A DNA stretch of 64,000 nucleotides, from contig JAPFFF010000005.1 of the NCBI GenBank assembly GCA_039105265.1, positions 2,527,501 through 2,591,500 on the forward strand, written 5' to 3'. Position 1 is the first letter of the stretch. Every line of letters starts with the position of its first letter. A program made the position numbers and the translations under genes. Positions 27,246 through 37,262 of the stretch are shown piece after piece. The notes beneath the pieces were generated by a model. It did no database searches and was not told the DNA's origin. It saw nothing but the letters and a program-made list of their open reading frames with translations. The stretch is from Tritrichomonas musculus. Taxonomy: Eukaryota > Parabasalia > Tritrichomonadida > Tritrichomonadidae.

Positions 27246-28565
27246 TCAATCTATATCTGTTTTTTCTGGTTTAAGTAGAGTTGAACGAAGCTTGTCAATT
27301 GAATTTTCAAGATTATCAAATTTACCTTTTAGCATTTCAACATCAAAATCACAACCATTACATTCAATTAATGACTGATAATTCTCATTTTCTATTTCTT
27401 TTTCATTTATATTGGGCTTGAACAAGCTTGTTTTTTCAATTGAAGATTTATCATTTGATTGAATTTGTTTGGGATTGTTAATATCTGCTATTTCCTTTTC
27501 AACTTCGTATTTATGAATTATTTTCTTTGACTTTTCTAGTTGTTTTGTTAATTTTTCGCATTTTTCTATTAGATCATTATTTTCGTTTTGGGATGGATTT
27601 TCGAAGTATCGATTTTCATATTGAATCGATTTAAAATCATTTATTTCTTTGTTATCACATTCTATTTTCTTTTTCTGTTCTTCAATTTTCTTTTTGTATT
27701 TAGCAATTTTGGCATTTCCTTGGTCCCTTAATAAAATAATTTTTGCTTTTTGCTTCTTTATTTTGTCTTTCAGTTTTTGATTGATTTGAGTTAATTCTTC
27801 GATTTTATCATTTTTAATTTGAGTTGCTTGATACGAATGTTGATTTGTTGAAAAAAGTTCTTCATTTTGCTTTTTGACTTCTAAAATTTCGTTTGAATCG
27901 TTTGAAATTTTGGCTTTGAGCGCTTTTATCATTGATTTTTTTTCTGCAATTTTATTTTGTAGAATGTTCACTTTTTGCTTTAGTGAGCTAATTTTTACTT
28001 TTTGCTCTTGAATATACTCATCTTTGTTTTGATATTTTTCTTTTGAAAACGAATTTAGAGATGCTATTTGTTGAGTTGAAGAATTATCAAATTCATATTC
28101 TTTTTTGAGCAGATTCTTAGCATGAATATTTTCATTATGATAGCTGATTTGCCCCATTTCATAAGCATCAACCAATTTTTTAGCGATTTGTAAATTATTT
28201 TGGCATTTTTTAATTTTTTTCTGAAAATAGATCTCAGCTTCTTGGTATTTCTTATTATTCTCCGATGATTCAATCAACTTTTGTTTTATCCAATTTGAAA
28301 GATCATTATAGTTCTTCGGAATTGACGGATAGTATAAAATTAAATCGGAAATAAGCTCATCAAAAAAATTGTTTGATTTAATGGACTGATTTTTAATTGT
28401 ATCTATCAATAAATGCAATAATTTTGATAACTTTTCATTAAAATCGTTTTCAATTAATATATCATTAATGAGAAAACTTGATGATTTCTTATCAAATTGT
28501 AAAAAAGGAAGTAATTGTTTCGCATTTGAATCAATGATTTGATTCGCGAGATCTATGATAGACAT
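27246..28565 (-). CDS. coiled-coil protein, function not recognised
   Basis: The 439-residue protein has a helical N-terminal domain (about 1-90) with an FDELISDLILYYPSIP segment. A nearly continuous Lys/Glu/Gln/Asn-rich coiled coil follows (about 95-360), and the C-terminal tail has a short helical end (DNLENSIDKLRSTL). No catalytic motif is visible. It is divergent from the ER Hsp70 gene across only 105 bp, so the two probably share a promoter region. It could be cytoskeletal or Golgi-associated; I cannot decide. Confidence 0.7.
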   Translation of the reverse strand: MSIIDLANQIIDSNAKQLLPFLQFDKKSSSFLINDILIENDFNEKLSKLLHLLIDTIKNQSIKSNNFFDELISDLILYYPSIPKNYNDLSNWIKQKLIESSENNKKYQEAEIYFQKKIKKCQNNLQIAKKLVDAYEMGQISYHNENIHAKNLLKKEYEFDNSSTQQIASLNSFSKEKYQNKDEYIQEQKVKISSLKQKVNILQNKIAEKKSMIKALKAKISNDSNEILEVKKQNEELFSTNQHSYQATQIKNDKIEELTQINQKLKDKIKKQKAKIILLRDQGNAKIAKYKKKIEEQKKKIECDNKEINDFKSIQYENRYFENPSQNENNDLIEKCEKLTKQLEKSKKIIHKYEVEKEIADINNPKQIQSNDKSSIEKTSLFKPNINEKEIENENYQSLIECNGCDFDVEMLKGKFDNLENSIDKLRSTLLKPEKTDID

Positions 28566-28670
28566 AAATATAACGATTTTGATATTTGATTGTTAATACA
28601 ATATTTTGTTAACCATTTTTTCTTTAACGAAAATAATGTTCGAACATTTATCAATTAAAAAAACTAGTAG
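28566..28670. promoter_or_regulatory. bidirectional promoter region with palindrome ATGTTCGAACAT
   Basis: These 105 bp separate two divergent start codons. They contain a 12-bp perfect palindrome (28637-28648) with TTCGAA at its centre. It resembles heat-shock-element half-sites without the two-base spacing, so a heat-shock role is only a guess. Confidence 0.4.
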
Positions 28671-30353
28671 ATGATTTTTTTACTATTTTCGATTTCGTTA
28701 ATAAATTCAAACCATTATAGCATTGATCTTGGAACTCAATTTATAAAGATTGCTCAAGAAACAATTGAAGGTGAACCCAAAATTGTACCAAATGAACATG
28801 ATATACTTTATCGTCCATCCGCTATTGCTTTTAAATATCCCAAACAACTCCCTGAAAAAATAAAAGATGCTGATTTCAAAGATCTTCAAATAAGATTTGG
28901 GAAATCTGCAGTTTCATTATTAAAGAAAGATCCACATAAAGGTGTCCGATTTCTTCCACATATTTTAGACAGAGTTAATGACACATTCAAAACATCAGAT
29001 TACGCAAATACCACTGATCTTTTAGCTCTTTTGCTTATGAATGAATTTAAACAAATTTCCACAATAAGCAGTACAATTGTTGTCACTGTTCCCTCATATT
29101 GGACTCATATGCAGCGTGAGATGATTTCGTATGCTTTTACGGTGTCAAACATTCAAATTAATTCTATCATTGATGAAGTAATAGGATTAGCAGCTTTGTA
29201 TACACACACTAAGGAAGCACATCTCCAAGAAAATCCAAAACATGTTCTTTTTATTGATGTTGGAGCAACATCTGTAAAGGTTTATGGACTGTATATCAAA
29301 TACTACAAAGATAAATTTGTTGCTAACGAGACCGCCAGATTTTGGACAGAAACATCTGGCACATATTTCTTTGCAAAATCTTACTCTGAAAGCAAAAAAA
29401 TATCACAATTTAAAGCCGAAAAACTTATTCAGAAATTGAATTCAACAGAAGGAATGGAAAGTCCTATTAATGAATTTAAACAAGTCATTAATGATGCAAT
29501 CACCTTTAGTAAGTTAACTGTAAATAAAACTATAGATGAAGTTCAAATGATTGGCGGTGGATCGAGAATTCCATTTGTTAATGAAATTGTCAAAAGTATT
29601 TTAAATGATACTGCAATACGACGTGATTTTAACCCTATTGAAGCTTGCGCTTTAGGAGGCCTTGTTTATGCGATGATGGCAGAGGAAACGTCTCCTATTA
29701 CACCAACATATGTTGTCCGTATACCAAATAGCGATATTTCGGTCAATTGCGATGGAAAAATTACAGTTCCATATTGCAAGAAATTTGGATCTTGTCTTCA
29801 TGGCCCAGTAACTTTTAACTGCGATGGATGCAAAGATATTAATATCGTGAGCTCTAAAGATGGAATTCCGATTGGAGCAAGCACAACAACACAAACAATC
29901 ACATTGAAAAGCATGCCATATAAAGGAGATGATCAATCTTATGGAAAAGTGACGATTGAATCACCTGACCAATTTGTTAGCCAAGTTCAATGGTGCTCAA
30001 AGGGGAAAAAGTGCATTAATGTTCCTTTTGATATTGATATCGATTTATACAGTGGAATGAAATCATCAAATAAATGGATATCTGAATATACCAAAGAAAA
30101 ATCAAATTTAGAAAAGCAAAGGCAATTAATTGCTTCAATTGAAGAAAAAATTAGTCGTTTGAGCCAGTTCTTAAATGGTGATGAATCAGTAAGCGTTGAA
30201 GCTACTGAAAAAATATCGCAAGAAATGAAAGAAGAATTTGAAAAATATCATAAGGACTTTATTGATGGTGCTGTTACCAACTACAATGCTACTTATGCTC
30301 GTAAGGCTGACGATGATCTGTCTGCGATCATGAAAAGCCTGGGGATGAATTGA
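28671..30353 (+). CDS. ER-type Hsp70 (GRP170/HYOU1/Lhs1-like) with shortened nucleotide-binding lobe
   Basis: The 560-residue protein has a hydrophobic signal peptide (MIFLLFSISLINSN). Hsp70 phosphate motifs follow: IDLGTQFIKIA (about 18-28), IVVTVPSYWTHMQRE, LFIDVGATSVKVYG (about 193-206) and MIGGGSRIPFV (about 291-301). The form of these motifs fits the GRP170/Lhs1 branch better than BiP. About 90 residues lie between the second phosphate motif and GGGSR, against about 140 in typical Hsp70s, so part of lobe II seems missing. The C-terminal half has a beta segment and a short helical lid. No KDEL-like ending is present. GRP170 proteins act as nucleotide exchange factors and holdases in the ER. 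Confidence 0.8.
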   Translation: MIFLLFSISLINSNHYSIDLGTQFIKIAQETIEGEPKIVPNEHDILYRPSAIAFKYPKQLPEKIKDADFKDLQIRFGKSAVSLLKKDPHKGVRFLPHILDRVNDTFKTSDYANTTDLLALLLMNEFKQISTISSTIVVTVPSYWTHMQREMISYAFTVSNIQINSIIDEVIGLAALYTHTKEAHLQENPKHVLFIDVGATSVKVYGLYIKYYKDKFVANETARFWTETSGTYFFAKSYSESKKISQFKAEKLIQKLNSTEGMESPINEFKQVINDAITFSKLTVNKTIDEVQMIGGGSRIPFVNEIVKSILNDTAIRRDFNPIEACALGGLVYAMMAEETSPITPTYVVRIPNSDISVNCDGKITVPYCKKFGSCLHGPVTFNCDGCKDINIVSSKDGIPIGASTTTQTITLKSMPYKGDDQSYGKVTIESPDQFVSQVQWCSKGKKCINVPFDIDIDLYSGMKSSNKWISEYTKEKSNLEKQRQLIASIEEKISRLSQFLNGDESVSVEATEKISQEMKEEFEKYHKDFIDGAVTNYNATYARKADDDLSAIMKSLGMN

Positions 30354-30802
30354 ATGATAATTTTTATGTAAATTTATATACGTATATTTATATTGAATTT
30401 TACATTTCATTTATTTGGATAATTTCCTAATTGATCATTGCCATTTTATCTTTAATGATTTTGGAAATTATTGAGCATTTTGCAAAGCTTTTGTTTTATA
30501 AAACATCAAATTAAGGTCAAATATTGACAGTGATTTTAAATAGAGAATTGAATATTTAGCGTTTTTTAAAAAGAAAACAGAAATACATATATATAAATAT
30601 AAAACAAAACAATAAAAAAAAAACTTTGTAATAATGTAAATAGAAGATTATATAAAATAAAAAATATAAATGCTATCGTCAATTAAATTTGAATAGTAAA
30701 TCCATTGAAATTTTTTAATCATTTGAATTTCTAAAATCAAAAAATATTGAATGGTTTCAATACTTTACAATACTACCATATTCTGTTTTTTTATATTTTT
30801 TA
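30354..30802. other. intergenic, AT-rich
   Basis: Spacer between two genes on the same strand. A-runs near 30602-30625 were the only structure seen. Confidence 0.5.
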
Positions 30803-31963
30803 ATGGGTATGGGAATTTCTGTTTCTGTGGACTCTTGGGTCCAACAGACATTAGAAGAATTATGTGCCAAATCTTATCCAATAGATGATCCGATTTTCAA
30901 CAAACTCATATATGCCGCAAGCACTCCAACCGAAGTATTTATTATTGAGCCGGTTCTTTTTGAGAAGCTAATGCTCTCTCAAATTGAAAATGTAAAAAAT
31001 ATTTTGCAAGTTTGTATCGAAAATTTATATTCAAACGAAACTCGATCAAGACTTAACGCATGCGCAATTTTAACTCGAATGTTTCCGTATATGTGCATCA
31101 AAGGGTATCCAATTGGATTTGAAAATTTTGTTATCGAATCAATGAAAGTTTTTGACGAAAACGTGTCACCAGGTGCTGAAATTATTTCAACCTCAATAGG
31201 GTTTATTTCAGGATTACCTTTGAATGATATCGATACTCTTATGACAGAACTTGATGGAAATGTTGCGATGTTTGATTTACTTATTCTTATAATTTTTCTC
31301 TTAATTGAATACTCATCAAATATGACACTTTACCACCAATTGATTATGTCAGCATCAAGAAGTTCACCAAAAATTTTTCTAGTATTATTTCATTATATTG
31401 CAAATGGTGGAAGGACAATATCTCTCATCGCATTATTAACTTTGTTGATGTTCCACCCTACTCATGAGTTTACACGTCTATCATCTGAATTCATTAAAAA
31501 CGGCGGTGTTTTGTGCAATCAACTATTAAAAATTAAAAATGATGAATCTGATGTTTTCTGCTTTTTGTGCTCACTTGCATTTAAAGACAATATTGGCCCC
31601 AGTTTGAACACCGACAATCCTGATTTACTCCGGCTTTCCTTCTTTAAATTATTACAGAATTCAAGCATTCCAGTTGAAATTAGCCAAATTCAAACTGCTT
31701 ATAGTAAAACTAATTCAAGAATTGCATCTGCTCTTCTTGGCAGATATGAAGCTGTTCCACCAGAAGTTGCAAATACGATTCCAATAATAAAAGATTATGT
31801 TTTCGAAGATCCTACCAAGTCAGACGCTTTTAGCTCCTGGGTAATGAAAAACCTCCCAAATATGTATCTTTTCCAAAAATCCTATCTATTTAAAGGCACA
31901 ACACTTACTTTTCCAAAACCTAATTTTGAGGAACTAGATCAATTTGTTACACCATCTGTATAA
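30803..31963 (+). CDS. armadillo/HEAT-like helical protein with possible N-myristoylation signal
   Basis: The 386-residue protein is built of hydrophobic helices, with LLILIIFLLIEYSS the most hydrophobic. The pattern looks like an alpha-solenoid. The N terminus MGMGISVS has Gly2 and Ser6 as in N-myristoylation sites; starting at the second Met gives MGISVS, which also fits. Lipid-anchored solenoid proteins such as HID1 and dymeclin act at the Golgi, but I see no specific match to them. Function unassigned. Confidence 0.7.
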   Translation: MGMGISVSVDSWVQQTLEELCAKSYPIDDPIFNKLIYAASTPTEVFIIEPVLFEKLMLSQIENVKNILQVCIENLYSNETRSRLNACAILTRMFPYMCIKGYPIGFENFVIESMKVFDENVSPGAEIISTSIGFISGLPLNDIDTLMTELDGNVAMFDLLILIIFLLIEYSSNMTLYHQLIMSASRSSPKIFLVLFHYIANGGRTISLIALLTLLMFHPTHEFTRLSSEFIKNGGVLCNQLLKIKNDESDVFCFLCSLAFKDNIGPSLNTDNPDLLRLSFFKLLQNSSIPVEISQIQTAYSKTNSRIASALLGRYEAVPPEVANTIPIIKDYVFEDPTKSDAFSSWVMKNLPNMYLFQKSYLFKGTTLTFPKPNFEELDQFVTPSV

Positions 31964-32186
31964 ATAAATGATTTTAAATATATTATATTCTTTTTTTAGT
32001 ATTATATTCAAGAAACAAAATCGATCAAATTGACCAAAATTTCTTTTTTTTTCAGTTACTTTAGACAATTTAATGTATCGTTATAAAAAAACAAATTTGT
32101 GAATGTGCGAATGACTATCTTAACTTTTTGAATTAAAACCTTAAGCATTAAACGATAAATTGAATAAAAATCCTACAAAAACTTAA
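31964..32186. other. intergenic spacer
   Basis: AT-rich, nothing recognised. Confidence 0.5.
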
Positions 32187-34550
32187 ATGCTAAATCTTAC
32201 AATTGCTCTTCTAGTTCAGCGGACAGCTTTGGCTACATCACCACTTCTTTCACTTTCATCAAGTTTATATACATCTCGCTTTATTAATTTCAACCAAGTG
32301 ACATATCAACGCTTTATTTCTCCAATATTTTTTGCAAATAGCCAATCATTTAATCTACTTCTTCAGCAATCAACATTTTCTGACTCAGTTCAAAAAGTAG
32401 CTCAAATCGATTCTATTAAAGGTAAAAAATTTTCATCACAACAAGATTTTAAAGACTTATTTAAATTAGATATTATTGAATGCAATTTTCATAATATCAA
32501 ATCATCAGGTACTCCTGGTGGCGCGTTTCATGCAATAACCCAACTTCATACTCTGAGTATAACACGCTCTAGTTTTATGAATTGCCATTCTAATGCAAAT
32601 GAAGTTGTCGGCACTCTTCCATACAAGGTAAGTGCTGGTGCTTTTGTATTTACTGGCGCAAAAGCATCCGTTTTATATTCTTGCTTTACTCAATGCACAG
32701 CAGTTGGAAATGTCAAGACTTTCCACATCGTATCCCCAGAACATGGAACTATTAGTGTCCGTTCACTATTTTTGGGAATGAATAACAATAATGATTATAA
32801 AGGACATGGCTTATTCAGCATAAACAAAGGACGATGCGATATTATCTCAATTAACTCATCAATGAATAATATTCCAGATGGATATGCTGGTGGTTCTATT
32901 GGAGCATATGCAACTTCAGCACGTGCAGGATATTCTGTTTTTGCTAATAATACAGGAAGCTCAGTCTTTGGAATTAATTTCTTAGGCACAATTTCTAAAT
33001 CTCTTGTTCGTTCTTCAGCCTTTTTGTCAAACAAAATTACTAAATATGGAGTTTATATGCGACTTACTGGCCCATCAAGATTGGAAGACGTTACCTTTGC
33101 AACCAATCAAGGAAATTACTTTTACGGAAATGCCCCAATTGTTTTCTCACGATGCATTTGCGACTGTGAAAAACCAACAGGACTCGTTGATGATGAAGCT
33201 ACCCAATGGAATGTTCCAGTTAGGCAGCCAAGGCACTTTTTCAGAGTTCCTGGAAGTTGTAATCTTTCAGAATTCAAAAATATTAAAAGAAAGCATCAGG
33301 ACTTAAGACTTCCATCCAGAAATCACGGAATTATGTCAAGGAACGCAAGCTCTAAATATAATAACAGGACTGCATATGGACAATTTAATTCTAATTATCG
33401 CCGTAATAGTCCATTCTCACGATATAATACAAACCCAAATGCTTACCGAAATTCGAGGATGAATGCAAGCCGATACAAGAATCCATTTAATCCAAACTAT
33501 AATAGAAATGGATTTAGGAATTCATACAACAATAGAAATTCAAATACGAACTCAAATTATAATAGAAATTCAGAAAACTCCAACTTTAATACAAACACTA
33601 ATTCAAGATCAAGTTCAAATTCACAATATGATACCGATTCTACCACTCGTTCAGGCTCCAGAGGCAATTCCAACACCCAGTATGATTCAGACACAAGTGT
33701 CCGTTCAGGCTCCAGAACAAACTCAAATTCTCGTTATGATTCAGATTCAACCACTCATTCAAGATCAAGCGCGAACTCCAATACACAATATGATTCTGAC
33801 ACAACCCATCGCTCAGGCTCCAGAGCAAATTCGCAATATGACTCAGATTCAACCACTCATTCAAGATCAAGAGCGAACTCCAATACACAAAATGATTCTG
33901 ACACAACCCATCGCTCAGGCTCCAGAGTAAATTCGCAATATGACTCAGATTCAACCACTCATTCAAGATCAAGAGCGAACTCCAATACACAAAATGATTC
34001 TGACACAACCCATCGCTCAGGCTCCAGAGCAAATTCGCAATATGACTCAGATTCAACCACTCATTCAAGATCAAGAGCGAACTCCAACACACAATATGAT
34101 TCTGACACAACCCATCGCTCAGGCTCCAGAGCAAATTCGCAATATGACTCAGATTCAACCACTCATTCAAGATCAAGAGCAAATTCCAACACACAATATG
34201 ATTCAGACACAAACGCCCGCTCAGGCTCCAGAACAAACTCAAATTCTCACTATGATTCAGACTCAAACACTCATTCAAGATCAAGAAGAAATTCGCAATA
34301 TGATACAGATTCAACCACTCGTTCTGGATCAAGGTCTAAATACAATTCTCACTTTGACTCTGATTCAGCTCCTCGCTCAGCATCAAGAGCAAACTCAAAT
34401 TTTGACACAAATACAAATTCAAAATTTGGCACTAATACACATAAATCTACTGATTCAGACTCCCTTTCAAGATCTACTGGAGGCCTCAGAAAATCTTTAA
34501 ATCCAGATTCAAATGGCAACTCTCATCAAAATAATGCCCAAGCTAACTAA
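32187..34550 (+). CDS. probably secreted beta-helix protein with long Ser/Asp/Arg repeat tail
   Basis: The 787-residue protein begins with a plausible signal peptide (MLNLTIALLVQRTALA). Residues about 60-330 look like a right-handed parallel beta-helix of the polymorphic-outer-membrane or pectate-lyase-like type, with short repeating strands such as LDIIECNFHNI, LSITRSSFMNC and VLYSCFTQC. A CICDCE cluster ends the domain. The C-terminal half is disordered, Asn/Arg-rich and then Ser/Asp/Arg/Thr-rich, with alternating YDSD and RSGSR/HSRSR blocks. The core is a 34-residue (102-bp) tandem repeat at 33779-34188. No transmembrane helix is visible at the C terminus. It could be a surface or extracellular adhesin-like protein; this is inference. 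Confidence 0.7.
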   Translation: MLNLTIALLVQRTALATSPLLSLSSSLYTSRFINFNQVTYQRFISPIFFANSQSFNLLLQQSTFSDSVQKVAQIDSIKGKKFSSQQDFKDLFKLDIIECNFHNIKSSGTPGGAFHAITQLHTLSITRSSFMNCHSNANEVVGTLPYKVSAGAFVFTGAKASVLYSCFTQCTAVGNVKTFHIVSPEHGTISVRSLFLGMNNNNDYKGHGLFSINKGRCDIISINSSMNNIPDGYAGGSIGAYATSARAGYSVFANNTGSSVFGINFLGTISKSLVRSSAFLSNKITKYGVYMRLTGPSRLEDVTFATNQGNYFYGNAPIVFSRCICDCEKPTGLVDDEATQWNVPVRQPRHFFRVPGSCNLSEFKNIKRKHQDLRLPSRNHGIMSRNASSKYNNRTAYGQFNSNYRRNSPFSRYNTNPNAYRNSRMNASRYKNPFNPNYNRNGFRNSYNNRNSNTNSNYNRNSENSNFNTNTNSRSSSNSQYDTDSTTRSGSRGNSNTQYDSDTSVRSGSRTNSNSRYDSDSTTHSRSSANSNTQYDSDTTHRSGSRANSQYDSDSTTHSRSRANSNTQNDSDTTHRSGSRVNSQYDSDSTTHSRSRANSNTQNDSDTTHRSGSRANSQYDSDSTTHSRSRANSNTQYDSDTTHRSGSRANSQYDSDSTTHSRSRANSNTQYDSDTNARSGSRTNSNSHYDSDSNTHSRSRRNSQYDTDSTTRSGSRSKYNSHFDSDSAPRSASRANSNFDTNTNSKFGTNTHKSTDSDSLSRSTGGLRKSLNPDSNGNSHQNNAQAN
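33779..34290 (+). repeat. 102-bp coding tandem repeat, 4-5 copies
   Basis: Units start at 33779, 33881, 33983, 34085 and 34187, each encoding an acidic DSD block and a basic RSRSR-type block twice. Because the period is a multiple of three and the composition is biased, two other frames are also open across the region. I treat those as by-products. Confidence 0.9.
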
Positions 34551-34879
34551 AATAATTTAATTCGGAAGTCTAACAAAATAATACTTTTAATAAACACAAA
34601 TATTTTATTTAAACTTTTTTATTCTGCCATTTATACACGAATTAATATCACAAAGCAAATCAGATGAATATAAATTTATATTTTTTGATTATATCAGATA
34701 TGATATATTATGGTTATTTTGGAATATGTTCATGAGTTGCTTAAATTATATTACGCTATTTAATTGAATTTTTCTAATCACCACTATGCTATAAAAGGCT
34801 AGAAATTCATAATAAAGTACATGAAAGGAAAATATTTTAAATAGAAAATATTGTTCACAATGAATTGAAAACAAAATAA
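34551..34879. other. convergent intergenic region
   Basis: AT-rich spacer between two 3' ends, nothing recognised. Confidence 0.5.
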
Positions 34880-35767
34880 TTATAATTCATTGAGTCTTCG
34901 TTCATCTGAATCTGTATCTTCAGTTTCCTTGGTAGGGCCAGTTTGCAATCCAAGGAAGCACATTTGAAAGAGAAACAACACATCACATGAAAGGGGACCA
35001 AGAGCTCCAAATAAAAATGGCGTCTGCTTCCACATATAGTTTCTTTCTGTTGATTTAATTATAACTGATAAAAAATAAGTCGTGTTTCCAAAAATAGCAA
35101 AACTAACATAGATTGGAGATAAGTCGATAACCTTATGGTTTTTAAAGTTTTGAATGACTTGTGGAATTCGTGATCCAATATAAACACATCCACTTATCCA
35201 TCCGAAGAGCGATCCAACGAGTTGATCTTTGACATAAGGAGCTTTATAATCAACTTTGGCTTCGGCTGCAGCGATCAAGAGCCCAGCTGCAAGCCCACCT
35301 ACATGACTTGAACCATTAGAACCATTGGCATTGTAATCGCTTTCAGTTTCAGTAACATTTTGAGTATTTGGTCCATCATCATCATCTTCAGAAATCTTTT
35401 CATCAGCTTGATCTTCACTTTTGTCTTTCCTATTTTTTCTGCAATATCTGTAATATATAAATTGCGTAAACATGATACCATCAAGAAATGCATATAGAAA
35501 TGCTGTGATTATTTGTGTTAATAAGCCATGCGTAATAATAATACCTATTAAACTTAAAATATTTCCAGTTTCAAGCAATGAAAATAGAAATGGGCTTTGG
35601 CCATCAACTCTCTTTGTTTTGCAATTCTGGTAAATTTGAGGTGCTGAGCTTACAACCCACATCAAATTAGAAACCATTCCAATTCCAAAGCTCCATTTGT
35701 CTCGCGCAGTAACTACACATTCACCAAATGCAGATTCTATCCACTTAATGGCACCAGGATCACACAT
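34880..35767 (-). CDS. PQ-loop transporter (PQLC2/Ypq1-like)
   Basis: The 295-residue membrane protein has seven predicted transmembrane segments and two PQ-loop motifs. The first is SSAPQIYQNCKTKRVDGQSP (about 40-59) and the second is SRIPQVIQNFKNHKVIDLSP (about 195-215). A hydrophilic acidic loop (about 112-160) separates the two halves. PQLC2 and yeast Ypq1-3 export cationic amino acids from lysosomes or vacuoles. The C-terminal tail is acidic and cytosolic. An Inr-like TCATTT (minus strand, 35779-35784) precedes the ATG. Confidence 0.9.
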   Translation of the reverse strand: MCDPGAIKWIESAFGECVVTARDKWSFGIGMVSNLMWVVSSAPQIYQNCKTKRVDGQSPFLFSLLETGNILSLIGIIITHGLLTQIITAFLYAFLDGIMFTQFIYYRYCRKNRKDKSEDQADEKISEDDDDGPNTQNVTETESDYNANGSNGSSHVGGLAAGLLIAAAEAKVDYKAPYVKDQLVGSLFGWISGCVYIGSRIPQVIQNFKNHKVIDLSPIYVSFAIFGNTTYFLSVIIKSTERNYMWKQTPFLFGALGPLSCDVLFLFQMCFLGLQTGPTKETEDTDSDERRLNEL

Positions 35768-36075
35768 TTATTTTGATTAAATGAATTTAAAAAAAGAGCA
35801 TTCAAAAAAATCATCGTTTTGCATTTATATTCAATTTTTCTATAGTTTATTGTGATATTAAAAATTGAATTGGAGAAAAAGATTTTGCTCTATTCAAATA
35901 GTTGCACAGAATAATAAATTTTTTTTTTTTTAATATTATGTTTTAATATAATACAAAATGCTAGAAGCTCATTCTCATTTGAATAATAAAAATCAACAAA
36001 ATCTATTAAATCATTTACAATAGATATAGACAAAGTAAAAATAATTTCGTTTAAAGTAATATAGAATATAAATAA
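35768..36075. other. intergenic between two minus-strand genes
   Basis: Contains a T-run at 35922-35931 and an Inr-like TCATTT (complement of 35779-35784) before the PQ-loop gene. Otherwise nothing recognised. Confidence 0.5.
35779..35784 (-). promoter_or_regulatory. Inr-like TCATTT upstream of the PQ-loop gene
   Basis: AAATGA on the plus strand reads TCATTT on the minus strand, 11 bp before the ATG. Composition makes chance matches likely. Confidence 0.3.
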
Positions 36076-37044
36076 TTATTTCCAAGGCTTCTTTGGTTTT
36101 TCTGCCAAATAAGTATGCTTAGTACGATATCTAGGCGTTGGCTCATCATTAAATTCAATATTTTCGTAAAAATCTGGTAGATATTTAGATCCAGATTTTG
36201 TGGCTGTTTTAGGCCGAGATTGCTTTTTTTCTACAGGCTCATTTTTCTGTTCTCGTTGTTTTTTCTGCATTGGCTTAGATCCCAAACTTGATTGTGGCTT
36301 TCGTGAATAGGATGATCCATTTCGTAACTTTGGGCTTAACATACTTATAGAATTTGCTAATGCAGCAGTTACAAAAGGTTGTATTTTCTTAACAAGCTTT
36401 GTGTCATTTTCTTTATTGGCTGCTGAAATCATTAGTTTCTTAAGTTTTGCTCCATTGTATAATGCATTTTCTTTATCTTCTTCTTCGCATGCTTCTTCAT
36501 TCTCAGTATTTGTTATTCTGGAATATTCTTTTAAACTCTCAATGAGATCTGGTGATTTGATTGAAAATCTTCTCATTAATCCATCAAATTGAACTTGGTT
36601 CATCTTTGTCAACCCAGAAAAAATTGCATTGATTTGCCTTTCATTTTTAGCGTTGGCTAGCTGCTTTGATTTTACACTAATTCTTGGAGATGCTGGTTCA
36701 GGCTTCTTTTTTTCCTCTTCTTTTTGGGGCTTTAAAGACGATTTAAACAATGCTTCTGTTTTAGCTGGATCACTAATTTTCTTGTGCTCGGGACTGTTTG
36801 ATGATGAGCGCCTATTTTCGGTTTTAGGTTCTTCCATTTTTTCGTTATCTCGAATTTTTTGCATTCTCTCATTTGCTGCAAATTGCCGAGAAATGAAATC
36901 TGTAATTGCTTTATTTGATTTTGCGTGTTGAGTATTTTCATCATCAGAACTATCTTGATCTTTTAAGTTATCACCCATAGAATAATCTTGAGAGTTTTCA
37001 TTGTTATCGAAGTTTTCATCATATTTATTGTCGTCTGAATCCAT
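36076..37044 (-). CDS. charged, mostly disordered protein of unknown function
   Basis: The 322-residue protein has an acidic Asp/Asn-rich N terminus, Lys/Glu-rich middle segments and a basic C-terminal third. One short ordered segment (about 130-175, NERQINAIFSGLTKMNQVQFDG onward) looks helical. It shares a 218-bp divergent upstream region with the next gene. Function is not recognised; a cytoskeleton- or nucleus-associated role would be a guess. Confidence 0.65.
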   Translation of the reverse strand: MDSDDNKYDENFDNNENSQDYSMGDNLKDQDSSDDENTQHAKSNKAITDFISRQFAANERMQKIRDNEKMEEPKTENRRSSSNSPEHKKISDPAKTEALFKSSLKPQKEEEKKKPEPASPRISVKSKQLANAKNERQINAIFSGLTKMNQVQFDGLMRRFSIKSPDLIESLKEYSRITNTENEEACEEEDKENALYNGAKLKKLMISAANKENDTKLVKKIQPFVTAALANSISMLSPKLRNGSSYSRKPQSSLGSKPMQKKQREQKNEPVEKKQSRPKTATKSGSKYLPDFYENIEFNDEPTPRYRTKHTYLAEKPKKPWK

Positions 37045-37262
37045 TATAAATCAATTTGAAGATTTTTAAACCGACGAAAATTAGCAATATTTAAATTTTG
37101 AATATCCTATAAATTTTTGAAATCATTCATTACGAATATCTGTTATATTGAAAATGAAATAAAACAAGAAAAATGATTCTAATATATTTTAATTAAATAT
37201 TTGAATTTTTTGAATTTTTAATGAATTCAATTGTAATACGTTTTTTGTTCACAACTCCTTAA

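Noticed and set aside
28637-28648. Heat-shock element in front of the ER Hsp70 gene
   Set aside because: The palindrome has TTC and GAA directly adjacent, without the two-base spacing of a true element, and there is no third repeat.
33463-34500. Alternative plus-strand and minus-strand open frames over the Ser/Asp/Arg repeat
   Set aside because: They result from a repeat whose length is a multiple of three. The frame from 32187 joins a signal peptide and beta-helix domain and is the credible one.
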